From: Conexibacter woesei Iso977N
GTDB taxonomy: Bacteria; Actinomycetota; Thermoleophilia; Solirubrobacterales; Solirubrobacteraceae
NCBI RefSeq assembly: GCF_000424625.1
Contig: NZ_AUKG01000001.1
Span: 310,001 to 374,000 of the forward strand
Direction of reading: 5' to 3'
Length of the DNA stretch: 64,000 nt
This document shows, one piece after another, positions 1-8,044 of the stretch; the first letter of the stretch is position 1; the number at the start of each line of letters is the position of its first letter. The position numbers and the translations under genes are program-made. The notes beneath the pieces are model-generated. The model was not told the DNA's origin. It did not search any database and worked only from the letters and a program-made list of their open reading frames with translations.

Positions 1-49
1 CGCGCGTGTAAGTCAGCCCGATCTCGCGCGCCGCGGCACGGGCGGTCAT
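1..49 (-). CDS. Start of a further conjugal-transfer gene (partial, runs off left edge)
   Basis: An ATG at 49 overlaps the stop codon of the upstream TcpE-like gene (ATGA overlap) and opens a frame that stays open to the window edge, giving MTARAAAREIGLTYTR. Only 16 codons are visible, so the product cannot be identified from sequence. In actinobacterial and firmicute ICEs the gene after tcpE often encodes a VirB4/ConE-like transfer ATPase; that is inference from context only. Confidence 0.4.
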   Translation of the reverse strand, partial: MTARAAAREIGLTYTR

Positions 50-756
50 GGACGCAACTCCAAGCGCTCGCCGATCGCGAGCTCGACGGTCTCGACCATC
101 GCGCCGCGCACCCGCCCAGCAGTGGCGACCGGCGTCGCCGCCGCACGCCCGCGGCGCCGGCGGTGAAGCACGACCGGCTCGGCGAACCGGACCCGGCACG
201 GGCCTGCGACGCGGCCGCGGACGACCGTCGGGCGGTGCTCGTCGCGCGCGATCCGGACCGCGGCGCGGGTGACCGTCTGCTGGCCGCGCACCGGCAGCGC
301 CTCGCCGACGCGGCGCCGGCCCGCGATCCGGACCTGCGCCAGAGACCAGAGGTGGCGGTGCAGGCTGCGCCCGTCGGGCGTGATCTGCGACAGCGCCGTC
401 GCCGCGACCGCGGGCACGACGACGAACCGCGTGGGCCAATCGAGAACCCCAACAACCCACCCCACGATCGTCAGCGTGCTGCCGACGACCGCGGCGCGAG
501 TCGCGCCCTCCAACCGACGGCCGAGCCGGGCGCCCGACATGTAGGCCAACACCGCGCCCACGAGCGCGACCACCGGGCTGCGCCCGGCGATCACCGCCAC
601 TCCCGCCGCCACCGTGGCGGCGTAGGCCAACCAGCGCAGCGGCACGCCGCCGGGCACCGGGATCGTCCGGCCGTCGATCGCGTAAATCCGCCGGTCCGGG
701 CGGAACACGCGTTGATAGCTGCGCACGACCGCGCGCCGCTGCTGCTGGGACATCAA
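46..756 (-). CDS. TcpE family conjugal transfer membrane protein
   Basis: 236-residue membrane protein of the TcpE type, a component of the mating-pair channel of Gram-positive conjugative elements. Residues about 15-45 carry the family hallmark: an aromatic/basic stretch ending in YAID-GRTIPVPGGVPLRWL. Paired hydrophobic segments follow (about 40-75 and 90-125), then the conserved TPDGRSLHRHLWSLAQV segment. The C-terminal 90 residues are Arg-rich and probably cytoplasmic. It lies 17 bases after the TcpD-like gene and its stop overlaps the next start, so it is one link of a leftward transfer operon. The long C-terminal tail exceeds the core family domain. Confident of the family; the element itself is out of view. 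Confidence 0.75.
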   Translation of the reverse strand: MMSQQQRRAVVRSYQRVFRPDRRIYAIDGRTIPVPGGVPLRWLAYAATVAAGVAVIAGRSPVVALVGAVLAYMSGARLGRRLEGATRAAVVGSTLTIVGWVVGVLDWPTRFVVVPAVAATALSQITPDGRSLHRHLWSLAQVRIAGRRRVGEALPVRGQQTVTRAAVRIARDEHRPTVVRGRVAGPCRVRFAEPVVLHRRRRGRAAATPVATAGRVRGAMVETVELAIGERLELRP

Positions 757-773
757 TCCGCTCCCGGTCCCGG

Positions 774-1076
774 CTAGAGGATCTGGTTGCCGAGCGACCG
801 CGCCGTCTTGGCGATCTGGTCAGGACTGAAGACCAGCCACGCCACCACGATCGCCGCCATCAAGAACGTGGCCAGCTCGCGGTAGCGACGGTTGGCCAAG
901 AACCCCAGGCCGAAGATCGCCACCACGCCCGTGTACAGCTCGGCGGCGTAGTGGCGCATCAACTTGCTGACGTTGGCCCCGACGTCGTTGCCCGCCGCCC
1001 ACGCAAAGGCAGGGAAGACCAACAACACCAACAAGGCGCACGCCACAACGACGACGGCTCGGCGCTTCAGACGCAT
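774..1076 (-). CDS. TcpD-like small membrane protein of a conjugation module
   Basis: 100 residues with an N-terminal signal-like segment (about residues 7-28, ending AFAWAAG), a second transmembrane helix (about 47-60) and a third (about 67-84). Small proteins with this layout sit directly upstream of TcpE in Gram-positive conjugative elements (TcpD family) and are thought to belong to the transfer channel. The start overlaps the 3' end of the ArsR-like gene by 10 bases and the TcpE gene follows within 17 bases. The family call rests on topology and position rather than on a catalytic motif. Confidence 0.6.
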   Translation of the reverse strand: MRLKRRAVVVVACALLVLLVFPAFAWAAGNDVGANVSKLMRHYAAELYTGVVAIFGLGFLANRRYRELATFLMAAIVVAWLVFSPDQIAKTARSLGNQIL

Positions 1077-1495
1077 GACGTCGGCTCCTCGCCATCCGCG
1101 TCGTCGGCCGCGTCCTCAAGGACGCGTTGGCGTAGGCGGAAGGCGAGTTGATCGAGCACCCAGAGACTCGGCCAGTCGACCAGCTCGTAGACCGCCCGAT
1201 CGCCGTCCTCCACGCGCCGGACGATCCCGGCGCGAAAGAGGACGGCGAGGTGGGCGTGGACCGCGACGTCGGGTTCGCCGACATCGCCGACGAGCCGATC
1301 GAAGGTCTTCGGACGCCCGTCGAGCGCCTGAAGGATCCGGATCCGCGTCGGGTGGCCGAGCATGCGCAGCCGCGTCGCGACGACGTCGGTGCCCAGCTCG
1401 GTGAGATGCGTAGACGCGGCCGACGGGTGACGCCGCGTGTGACGAGGCAGCCGAGGGCCGACCTCACGTTCATGCCTGCGAGAAGAAGTGCTCAT
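1067..1495 (-). CDS. ArsR-family winged-helix regulator heading the transfer operon
   Basis: 142-residue protein with a winged HTH of ArsR type at about residues 30-115: LTELGTDVVATRLRMLGHPTRIRILQAL, a recognition helix around PDVAVHAHLAVLFRAG and a wing VRRVEDGDRAVYEL. No Cys pair typical of metal-sensing ArsR proteins is visible in the domain; one Cys sits at the very C-terminus. AAGGAGGT lies immediately before the ATG. Its overlap with the TcpD-like gene suggests it controls the conjugation genes, and an imperfect inverted repeat upstream (1533-1579) could be its operator. Confidence 0.75.
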   Translation of the reverse strand: MSTSSRRHEREVGPRLPRHTRRHPSAASTHLTELGTDVVATRLRMLGHPTRIRILQALDGRPKTFDRLVGDVGEPDVAVHAHLAVLFRAGIVRRVEDGDRAVYELVDWPSLWVLDQLAFRLRQRVLEDAADDADGEEPTSCV

Positions 1496-1532
1496 ACCTC
1501 CTTCTCAGGCCACCGCCCGCAGATCCGGTCAA

Positions 1533-1579
1533 GGACTACATGTCGCGTGTCCTCGTCTGGACAAATCGAGATGTAGTTC
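1533..1579. promoter_or_regulatory. Imperfect inverted repeat upstream of the ArsR-like gene
   Basis: GGACTACATGTCG (1533-1545) is repeated in inverted form as CGAGATGTAGTTC (1567-1579), with 11 of 13 positions pairing and 21 bases between. It lies 38-84 bases upstream of the regulator start, where an autoregulatory operator would be expected. Assignment to the ArsR-like protein is inference. Confidence 0.4.
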
Positions 1580-1711
1580 TTGGTCGGGACCCCGCGCGCT
1601 CAATACCATCGCCTAGCTCGGCGCGCGTCACGGCACGCCGAGCCTGCAGCGGCGCATCCGTCCCGCAGGAAACGCCGCCTCCAGGCGCACCGCGGGGCAA
1701 TCTCCAAAGAA

Positions 1712-1975
1712 CTATAACTTCTTGTACCGCACGTAGGCGGCAGCAAAGCCGGCCGGCACACCGAGCACGCCGCCGATGGCAGCACTGGCGATCGGGGCGT
1801 CGAAGAGGCTCCCGAGGAACCCGAACGCGACCGTGAGGATGACGAAGACGGCAAGCGCCGTCAGGCCCGCGTCTGTCGCGTCGGTCACGCCCGATCGGGG
1901 CGCAGGACGTGGTTGCGGCGACCGGGGTGCCGCGACGGGGATGGGGTCGTCGTCAGGCGGCCGAAGAGCCGACAC
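1712..1975 (-). CDS. Two-TM membrane protein, AtpZ/AtpI-like
   Basis: 87 residues: a Pro-rich cytosolic N-terminus (1-30) and two hydrophobic helices (about 34-55 and 60-82) ending in a basic AYVRYKKL tail. The helix-Gly-rich-turn-helix layout, with LGSLFDAPIASAAIGGVLGVPAGF, resembles AtpZ/AtpI-type proteins, but no ATP synthase gene is nearby. The GTG start lies three bases after the stop of the collagen-like protein gene, so the two are probably cotranscribed. An unrelated two-helix membrane protein is an equally fair reading. Confidence 0.55.
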   Translation of the reverse strand: MSALRPPDDDPIPVAAPRSPQPRPAPRSGVTDATDAGLTALAVFVILTVAFGFLGSLFDAPIASAAIGGVLGVPAGFAAAYVRYKKL

Positions 1976-1978
1976 GGC

Positions 1979-2581
1979 TCAGCAGGCGACGATCAGGTAG
2001 AAGGACCGGTCGACCGGGTTGCCTGCGGTGTCGTAGAGCTGGACGCCGACCTTGCCGCCGTCGTCGCGGACAGTCGCGTAGCCGGGCGGAGCGCTGGTCG
2101 CGTCGAAGCCACCCAACGTGACCGAGTAGGCGCAGTTGGAAACGCTGGTCGGGAAGCCAACGGTGTAGCTTCCAGAATTGATCGCGGTGTGCGCGCCGGT
2201 CACGCCCGGGTTGGCGGGGCGGACGATCTGGCCCGCGCCGTTGACGGCTGCGAAGTAGCTGACGGTCGCGGGACCGGCAGGGCCGGCCGGTCCTTGCGGA
2301 CCCGCGTCACCCTTGGCTCCGCGCAGCTTCTTCAGGGTTGGCGTGGAGATGTCGGCCGAGACGATCGAGTGGTTCTTGATCTCGCGCGAGCCCACGGCGC
2401 TGGGACGGATCTGCGCGGCGCCCACCGAGTTGCGCGGCAGCTTGACGGCCGCGTAGGCGACCCCGCCGCCGCTGATTGAGATGATGATCGCCGTGATCGC
2501 CAGGAGGTCGGACCTCGTCAGCTTGGACCTCCGCTGCGCCTGCGGTTCATCGGCGCGTGCTTGCTGTTTGCGTCCCCACAT
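1979..2581 (-). CDS. Membrane-anchored collagen-like surface protein
   Basis: 200 residues. A short basic cytosolic segment precedes one transmembrane anchor (about residues 27-45, LAITAIIISISGGGVAYA). The neck LPRNSVGAAQIRPSAVGSREIKNHSI follows; it recurs in many surface proteins of Solirubrobacterales. Then comes a short Gly-X-Y stretch (GDAGPQGPAGPAGPA, about 95-108) and a C-terminal globular domain of about 90 residues that ends in Cys. The collagen-like part is too short for a long fibre and may only trimerise the head. The gene is cotranscribed with the small membrane protein downstream. Head-domain function is unknown. Confidence 0.75.
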   Translation of the reverse strand: MWGRKQQARADEPQAQRRSKLTRSDLLAITAIIISISGGGVAYAAVKLPRNSVGAAQIRPSAVGSREIKNHSIVSADISTPTLKKLRGAKGDAGPQGPAGPAGPATVSYFAAVNGAGQIVRPANPGVTGAHTAINSGSYTVGFPTSVSNCAYSVTLGGFDATSAPPGYATVRDDGGKVGVQLYDTAGNPVDRSFYLIVAC

Positions 2582-2620
2582 GTCGGATGCTCCTGGCCTG
2601 GTTGAGTTGTCGATGTCCTA

Positions 2621-4834
2621 CTACCGCGTGACGACGACCGTTGTGATCGGCGTCTTTCCGGTGACGAATGGATAGCCGGCGTCGGGTGGGATGATCGCTC
2701 GGAGCCTGTACCGCTCGGGGCGGCCCTTGAAGACGAAGATGCGCGTCCAGGATCCGTTCGGCCTGGCGCGTGCGTCTCCGAACAGTTGCCAGTCGCCGTT
2801 GACCTTGACCCACAGCTGCACCAGCTTGTTCGGCGTCACATAGCCGCCGCGTAGGGTGCCGCTGAACCGCACGCCGTGCCTGGTCCTGACCCGTCCCGCT
2901 CGGAAGTGCCTGCCGCTGAGGCGCAGGGTCGTTGAGGCCTCGACGCCGAGGTGAACGTCGACATAAGACGGCCGCACGGTCGGTGTGCCCTCGTAGCGGA
3001 TACGAAGGGTTCGCGATGGTCCGCGCTTGGCTGTCCGGAAGCTGAATGAACCTGACTTGGTCGTCTTGATGGTCCGGACCGGCGTCCAGTCCCTCGCGCC
3101 GTCGATCAGCTGGGTGATGGCGATCGAGGTTCCGGCCATCGACTTGTTGTCCTTGTCGGCCAGCCGCCCCGACAGCCGAGTGCGCGTCGCGTAGCGCAGC
3201 CGGACGCGGGTCGCGAGGTACGTCACCCGCTTTCGGTGGGAATGCCGTGTCTGACGACGGCCGCCGGCGAGGCGAGTCGGAGAACGCAGCGGCAGCGTGA
3301 CGGTCATCGGCGTTCCGCCGGCCAGCGTGGTGGTCGTCTTCTCGTTGCCGGCCGCGTCGACTGCCTGCGCTCGCAAGTCGTAGGGGCCGTCGGGCATCGT
3401 CTCGTCTGGGAGGTTGACCGACATGCGGCCGCCGTCGATCTTCGCGGGGAGGCTGGTCCAATCGGTGACGCCTACGGGCTTGTAGTCGATCGAGCCTGAG
3501 GCCAGGCCGCTCGTGGCGTCGTCAGCTTGCACGACGATCCTGGTGGGATCGGTCGGATCGATCGGCGAGAAGACCGGATTTGGCGGCACGCGGTCTAGGC
3601 GCAGATGCAACTTGATGGCATTGCTCTGCGTGTTGTTGCCGGCCGCGTCTCGCAGCCAGAGGGCCAAGATCCAGTCGCCGTCGTCGTGGACTTGAAGGCC
3701 GTTGAGCGCGGCGATCTGCCCATCTGCGCTGGCGGCTGTGCATTTGCTTTGCGCTCCTGCGGCTGGGCAGAGCTGCCAGTTGATCCCCGCCAGAGGTGCG
3801 ATGCCGACTTGCGGGTTGGTCCAGTTGATCGTAAACCCGTCCGTCGAGTACCACGTGGTGTCGATCTGGTCGCCGTTGACCGTGGCAGGCCCCGGAGGGC
3901 CGGGCGGCGTGTTGTCCACCAACTCGGTCACGGGGTCTGTCGTCGTCGTGTTGCCCGCCGAGTCCGTGACCTGGACTGCGACGTGATGGACGCCTTCTGG
4001 CTGCGTGAGGGTGAAGGTGTCGACGCCGTTCGGGCACGGCACCGACTGACTGTAGTTACAGGCGCGATCCCTGCTCCCGGCGACGCTGCCATCGATGATC
4101 AAGGCGGTATGGCGGATCCCGGAGTTGTCGGAGGCGTCCACCGCGAGGGTCTGCTCGCCGCTGACCCAGGCGCCCGTCCACAGCGCGCCGGTGACGGAGT
4201 TGATCGTTGGCGCTGAGTCGTCCTCGAGACGTACGGTCGCTGCGACCAGTCGCGACCACGCCGCGACGTTGCCGTGCGTTGCGTCGTTCGAGCTCAGCGG
4301 ACACGTCGTGTTCTCTGGGCAGAACACGTCGAGGTACACCGTCCTGGTCGACGGCGGGATGCACTCAAACGACGACGATCCCGTGCAGAGCGGGAGCCAA
4401 CGGTTGGTACCGGTGAAACTGCAGCCGTCGACGCCGCCCGATCCGCAGCCGAGGATCACCGCGCTGCCATTTGACAGCGCGGTCTCCCACGTGTGGTCAG
4501 AGCGAAAGAAGTCATAGGTCGCCAGCATCCCGGCGATCGACGTACCTGCCGGCGCGTCGAACTGCAACCGCGCGTGCAGCGGACCCGTCGCGCTCCCTCC
4601 CCCACCCGGGTTCAGCGAGTTGCGCGCGATCATCCCCCGACTCGGATCGTTGTTGGTGGGACAGGCCGCCGAAGCGGTCGCGTGACTGGTGTCGACGTCG
4701 ACGTGCCACGATCCGCTGGGCCCGCCCGCGGCATCGCACGCCGTCACATCGTAAGTACCCGCTCGGGCCAGCGGCGCCAAGAGCAGCAGAGCGAGCACGG
4801 CACCCGTGAGGAGGAATGACCTATAACTACTCAC
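2621..4834 (-). CDS. Large secreted Ig-like-domain protein, coupled to the ECF sigma gene
   Basis: 737 residues from a GTG at 4834. This start is chosen because it overlaps the sigma-factor stop by eight bases, has GGGAG upstream, and is followed at once by a signal peptide (YRSFLLTGAVLALLLLAPLARA). Frame extension upstream would run inside the sigma gene. The mature part begins with a Cys-containing domain (about 30-230). Two or three Ig-like beta-sandwich repeats of bacterial surface type follow (VDASDNSGIRHTALIIDG, VQVTDSAGNTTTTDP, LRAQAVDAAGNEKTTT), then a basic linker and two C-terminal beta domains that contain no Cys. No catalytic motif or sortase signal was seen. Its coupling to the sigma factor suggests it is that factor's co-expressed surface product. 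Confidence 0.75.
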   Translation of the reverse strand: MSSYRSFLLTGAVLALLLLAPLARAGTYDVTACDAAGGPSGSWHVDVDTSHATASAACPTNNDPSRGMIARNSLNPGGGGSATGPLHARLQFDAPAGTSIAGMLATYDFFRSDHTWETALSNGSAVILGCGSGGVDGCSFTGTNRWLPLCTGSSSFECIPPSTRTVYLDVFCPENTTCPLSSNDATHGNVAAWSRLVAATVRLEDDSAPTINSVTGALWTGAWVSGEQTLAVDASDNSGIRHTALIIDGSVAGSRDRACNYSQSVPCPNGVDTFTLTQPEGVHHVAVQVTDSAGNTTTTDPVTELVDNTPPGPPGPATVNGDQIDTTWYSTDGFTINWTNPQVGIAPLAGINWQLCPAAGAQSKCTAASADGQIAALNGLQVHDDGDWILALWLRDAAGNNTQSNAIKLHLRLDRVPPNPVFSPIDPTDPTRIVVQADDATSGLASGSIDYKPVGVTDWTSLPAKIDGGRMSVNLPDETMPDGPYDLRAQAVDAAGNEKTTTTLAGGTPMTVTLPLRSPTRLAGGRRQTRHSHRKRVTYLATRVRLRYATRTRLSGRLADKDNKSMAGTSIAITQLIDGARDWTPVRTIKTTKSGSFSFRTAKRGPSRTLRIRYEGTPTVRPSYVDVHLGVEASTTLRLSGRHFRAGRVRTRHGVRFSGTLRGGYVTPNKLVQLWVKVNGDWQLFGDARARPNGSWTRIFVFKGRPERYRLRAIIPPDAGYPFVTGKTPITTVVVTR

Positions 4835-6137
4835 CGAGAAAGCTCCCGTTCCCGGAGCTGGTCGACGACGAGGTCCTCGACCTCGACGCAGACCCCCCGG
4901 TCGTCCCAGACGGCGGCGTAGCCGTTCCGGTGCCTGCGCTCCTCGGCTGCGAGAGAGTCGACGTCGTCGACGCCCTCGAGCCGCCCGGCCTGGCCGCAGC
5001 GTAGTGCGCTCGCCTGCGTGCCCTGTGCCGAGGTCTCGTCCTGTGCGCCGGAACGACAACCGCCGGCTCGGGCCGCCCCATGGTTGTGGTTACGCCCGCC
5101 AACCCTGCGGACACGACAGGCGACGGACCCGCGTGCTCGACAGGCAGTCCGTTGACCTGGCCAATCACCGCGACCGCGCCGCCACCGATCGCCAGCACGC
5201 CCATCACCGCCGCTGCGGCCTTCGCGGCTCCCGGCTGAGCAAACAGTCCCGGCCCGACGCCGCTGCCGACCACCGCGAGCTTCGTCGGCGCACGCTTGGC
5301 CAGCAATCGCGCCCCGAAGACGAACGGCAGCGGCGACAGGATCTGAACCGCGACGCGCTGGAACTTCAACTGCTCGCGCTCAAGCTGCTGACAGGCGTCG
5401 CAATGGCGCAGGTGGCGCTGCACCTCGCGCTTCTCCCTCCCGCTCAGCTCACCGGCCAGCAGTGCCGCCAACCGGCCGCGCTCCTCATCACCGACCTCGA
5501 CGCCGACCGCATGGTGAATCAAGGAGTAGAACAACCTCCGCGCGTCGTGCAACCTGCGCCGCAGCGTGCGGGCGCTCATGCCGAGCTGCTCAGCTAGGCG
5601 CTCCTGATCCCAGTCGAGGTGATCGACGGCCAGCAGCACGACCGCCTCCTGCTCGTCGAGCGCGCGCAGGCCGCCGACGACGATCGCGCGGTCCAGCACG
5701 GCTTTGGCGTCCGGACCGCCGTCGTCGCACAGCTCGTTGGCCATCGTCCCAAGGACCTGGGCCTCGAACTCGCGCTCGGCCATCGAGCGATCGGTGCCGG
5801 CCGCTCCGATCGCCGCGAAGTCCACCGAGATCAGCCGTGGCCGCTTCGGCCCATCGCGACGTCCGTGTTCGGCACGCAGCGCCTGAACCGCGGCGTCGCG
5901 CAGGTACCGGTACAGAAGCCGGTTGCGCTCCTCGTCGGCAAGTTCCTGCAGCGCCGCCCAGTTCTCATAGACCCGCATGAGCGCTTCCTGCAGCGCGTCC
6001 TCGACGCCGATCCGCCCGCCGCGGCCCTCACCCTGCCGGCCGAGCACGCCACGGAGGTAGGCACCAAATCGGTCGGTGTACTCAGCGACGAACTGCTCGT
6101 AGGAGCGCTCTACCGGTTCGGACGTAATCGCGGCCAT
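4827..6137 (-). CDS. ECF-type sigma factor fused to zinc-finger anti-sigma-like domain and TM segment
   Basis: 436 residues. Residues about 10-95 form sigma region 2 (VEDALQEALMRVYENWAALQEL) and about 155-210 region 4 (LDEQEAVVLLAVDHLDWDQERLAEQLGMSARTLRRRLHDAR). The protein continues into a zf-HC2-like anti-sigma module, LLAGELSGREKREVQRHLRHCDACQQ (HxxxCxxC at about 237-244), a hydrophobic helix (about 300-325) and a low-complexity Thr/Ser/Arg-rich tail of about 100 residues. Sigma and zinc-finger anti-sigma are normally separate adjacent genes; here they form one chain. The tail would lie outside the membrane and could sense the surface. The downstream secreted-protein gene is translationally coupled. 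Confidence 0.8.
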   Translation of the reverse strand: MAAITSEPVERSYEQFVAEYTDRFGAYLRGVLGRQGEGRGGRIGVEDALQEALMRVYENWAALQELADEERNRLLYRYLRDAAVQALRAEHGRRDGPKRPRLISVDFAAIGAAGTDRSMAEREFEAQVLGTMANELCDDGGPDAKAVLDRAIVVGGLRALDEQEAVVLLAVDHLDWDQERLAEQLGMSARTLRRRLHDARRLFYSLIHHAVGVEVGDEERGRLAALLAGELSGREKREVQRHLRHCDACQQLEREQLKFQRVAVQILSPLPFVFGARLLAKRAPTKLAVVGSGVGPGLFAQPGAAKAAAAVMGVLAIGGGAVAVIGQVNGLPVEHAGPSPVVSAGLAGVTTTMGRPEPAVVVPAHRTRPRHRARRRAHYAAARPGGSRASTTSTLSQPRSAGTGTATPPSGTTGGSASRSRTSSSTSSGNGSFLGE

Positions 6138-6424
6138 CGATACCTACTCAGACGAAACGGGTCGCCGGACGGCCACCCAATGTCCTCCCGCAAACACATC
6201 CGGTGAGTCACGCCGTTCGCTGAGCACACCTACCCAAGCGGGGCGATTCTGTACCCCCGCTCAGAATTTGCAGAGCTACCCACCGCAAAGCTCCACTTGA
6301 GGGGCCGGTTCGTCACAACCAACTTTGCTGCGCGTCTCGCCGTCCTCGTTGAGACAGCCCTCAGCACCTACCCGGGACGCCCGCTCGCTCCACCTCTTCC
6401 CACCGGGACCCCTCGCCTGCCAGG
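6138..6424. promoter_or_regulatory. Upstream region of the ECF gene with a direct repeat
   Basis: This gap lies upstream of the leftward ECF sigma gene. On the minus strand it contains two copies of TGGGTAGNTNTGC (6224-6236 and 6270-6282), 46 bases apart and 11 of 13 identical, and TACAGAAT between them. The copies may be promoter or regulator elements. No open reading frame of any merit is present. Confidence 0.3.
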
Positions 6425-6928
6425 TCAGCCCCAGCGCACGGGCAGCGGGACGCCGCCCGCGGCGTGGCTGACGGCGCGGGCGGTCGTGGCGAAGGTGTCG
6501 GCGCGATGCTCGGCGGCTTCGGCCACCGTCGTGAGCAAGGACATCATGTTGGTGAGGCTCGGGGCATCCTGGTGGGACAGGTGCTCCAGGAGCTGCGGGT
6601 CCCAGCCGCCGACGCCGGTGGTCATCAGCGTCTCGCCCCGCCGCGTGATCTCCAGGCCGACGTCGCGGCGGTCGCTCGCGTTGACGTTGCGAGTGATCAG
6701 CTGGGCTGCGACGATCCGGCGGATCACGCCGTTGGTCCCGCCCGCCGTCAGCTGCATCTCGCGGGCCAGCTGCCCGGGCGCGATCCGGCCGGCGCGGCGG
6801 ACGATGTCGAGCGCGAGCAGGTCGGTGGCGTTGACGTCGCGGCGCGTCGCGGCCGCCGCCGCGCGCTGACGCGCGGCGGCGGCGACGAGGCGGTCCAGGG
6901 CGTCGGCGATCTCAGCGGCGCTCGCCAT
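6425..6928 (-). CDS. MarR-type winged-helix regulator
   Basis: 167 residues from the ATG at 6928. The frame extends further upstream but only as an Arg/Trp-rich shadow of the IclR gene. The wHTH lies at about residues 30-110: LLALDIVRRAGRIAPGQLAREMQLTAGGTNGVIRRIVAAQLITR, then wing NASDRRDVGLEITRRGE. The Ala-rich N-terminal helix and the C-terminal helix (about 125-150) would form the dimer interface. The start lies 17 bases inside the 3' end of the IclR gene, so the two regulators and the small gene before them form one operon. Ligand unknown. Confidence 0.75.
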   Translation of the reverse strand: MASAAEIADALDRLVAAAARQRAAAAATRRDVNATDLLALDIVRRAGRIAPGQLAREMQLTAGGTNGVIRRIVAAQLITRNVNASDRRDVGLEITRRGETLMTTGVGGWDPQLLEHLSHQDAPSLTNMMSLLTTVAEAAEHRADTFATTARAVSHAAGGVPLPVRWG

Positions 6929-7664
6929 CGGCCAGGTCCTGGGTGAGGTCGCGCGCGGCGCGCAGGACGTGCGGCAGCACGGCGTCGATGTCCAGCCGGC
7001 GCCCCGACGCGCTGACCGCCGCGACGACCTCGCCGTCGAAGACCACCGGCGCGGCGACCGCGCGCACGCCGGCCTGGTACTCACCGTCCTCGATCGCGTG
7101 CCCGTCGGCCCGGATCTGCACGAGCTCCTCGTCCAGCTGCGCGGCCTCCGTGATCGTCCGGTCGGTGTGCGGCGCCAGCCCCGCCGCGACCAGCGACCTG
7201 CGCCAGCCGTCGCGGTGGGCCAGCAGCAGCTTGCCGCCCGCGGTCGCGTGTGCCGGGACCAGCTCGCGCAGGTGCGGGTGCTCGTCCTGGGACCCGAGCG
7301 CGGCGTGGCACAGGCACACGACCGACCCGTACGACGGCGCCACCAGGTGCGCCGCCATCCGCGACCGCTCGTGCAGCAGCTCCACGTACGGCCGCCCGCG
7401 CCGCGCGACCGGCGAGTGCTCCAGCACCTGCGCGGCCAGCGCCACCAGCCGCATCGTCGGCGCGTAGATCCGCCGCGTGTCGCCGCTGCGCTGCACGTAG
7501 CCCTCGACCACAAGCCTCTCCAGCACCCGCCGCATCGTCCGCGGATGGGTGTCGATCGTCGCCGCCAGCTGCGGGGCACTCAGCGGCGACAACGCGAGCA
7601 TCTCCAACGCCCGCATCGTTCTGGCCACATGCCACGCATCGCCGGCCGGGTCGGCCGCGCTCAC
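6912..7664 (-). CDS. IclR-family transcriptional regulator
   Basis: 250 residues. The N-terminal wHTH (about 10-75) contains LALSPLSAPQLAATIDTHPRTMRRVLERLVVEGYVQRSGDTRRIYAP. The C-terminal effector domain (about 80-245) keeps the IclR signatures AHATAGGKLLLAH, DGEYQAGVRAVAAPVVFDGEVVAAVSASG and a final dimerisation helix. IclR proteins usually control catabolic genes in response to small aromatic or carbohydrate-derived acids, but no catabolic gene is adjacent, so the target cannot be named. The ATG overlaps the stop of the preceding gene by four bases. Confidence 0.85.
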   Translation of the reverse strand: MSAADPAGDAWHVARTMRALEMLALSPLSAPQLAATIDTHPRTMRRVLERLVVEGYVQRSGDTRRIYAPTMRLVALAAQVLEHSPVARRGRPYVELLHERSRMAAHLVAPSYGSVVCLCHAALGSQDEHPHLRELVPAHATAGGKLLLAHRDGWRRSLVAAGLAPHTDRTITEAAQLDEELVQIRADGHAIEDGEYQAGVRAVAAPVVFDGEVVAAVSASGRRLDIDAVLPHVLRAARDLTQDLADGERR

Positions 7665-8044
7665 GCCGGCTGCTCCGGCGGGTGCAGTTGCTCACGCCGG
7701 GCGATCGCTGCATCGCGTAGCTCGATCAGCTCCCGGCAGATCCCGATGCGCGCGACGAAGGCGTCGAGATCCTCCAACGCGTGGGGCGCCGGCACGCTGT
7801 CGTCGAAGAGCAGGGTGATCGCGCGATCGGCGAGCCGGCCGATCTGCTCGGGCGCCAGGCCGAGAAGGTCAAACGCCTCCACGACGCGGGCGGCCTCCAG
7901 GATCCGGGTTCGGATCTCGTCGTTCCATTCTCCGCCGGTGTCGCAGGCGCGCTCGAGCTCGTCCTCGGCGGCCTCTCGCAGCCGCGCTAAGACGTGGTCG
8001 GGCACGTCGAGATGCTCGGGCCAGGTACGGTCCGAAGTGCTCAT
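7661..8044 (-). CDS. Hypothetical protein, first gene of the IclR/MarR operon
   Basis: 127 residues, largely helical and acidic, without signal peptide, membrane helix or recognisable motif. It begins MSTSDRTWPEHLDVPDHVLARLREAAEDELERACDTGG. Amphipathic helices through about residue 110 suggest an all-alpha cytosolic protein. It overlaps the IclR start by four bases (ATGA), which supports it as a real gene and as part of the same transcript. Function unknown; a cofactor or partner of the regulators is possible but unproven. Confidence 0.6.
   Translation of the reverse strand: MSTSDRTWPEHLDVPDHVLARLREAAEDELERACDTGGEWNDEIRTRILEAARVVEAFDLLGLAPEQIGRLADRAITLLFDDSVPAPHALEDLDAFVARIGICRELIELRDAAIARREQLHPPEQPA

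Noticed and set aside
4835-5059. N-terminal extension of the secreted Ig-like protein to 812 residues
   Set aside because: It lies inside the sigma-factor gene and would bury the signal peptide.
6929-7579. N-terminal extension of the MarR gene to 384 residues
   Set aside because: The added part is Arg/Trp/Cys-rich shadow of the IclR gene; MASAAEIAD at 6928 is a normal MarR start.
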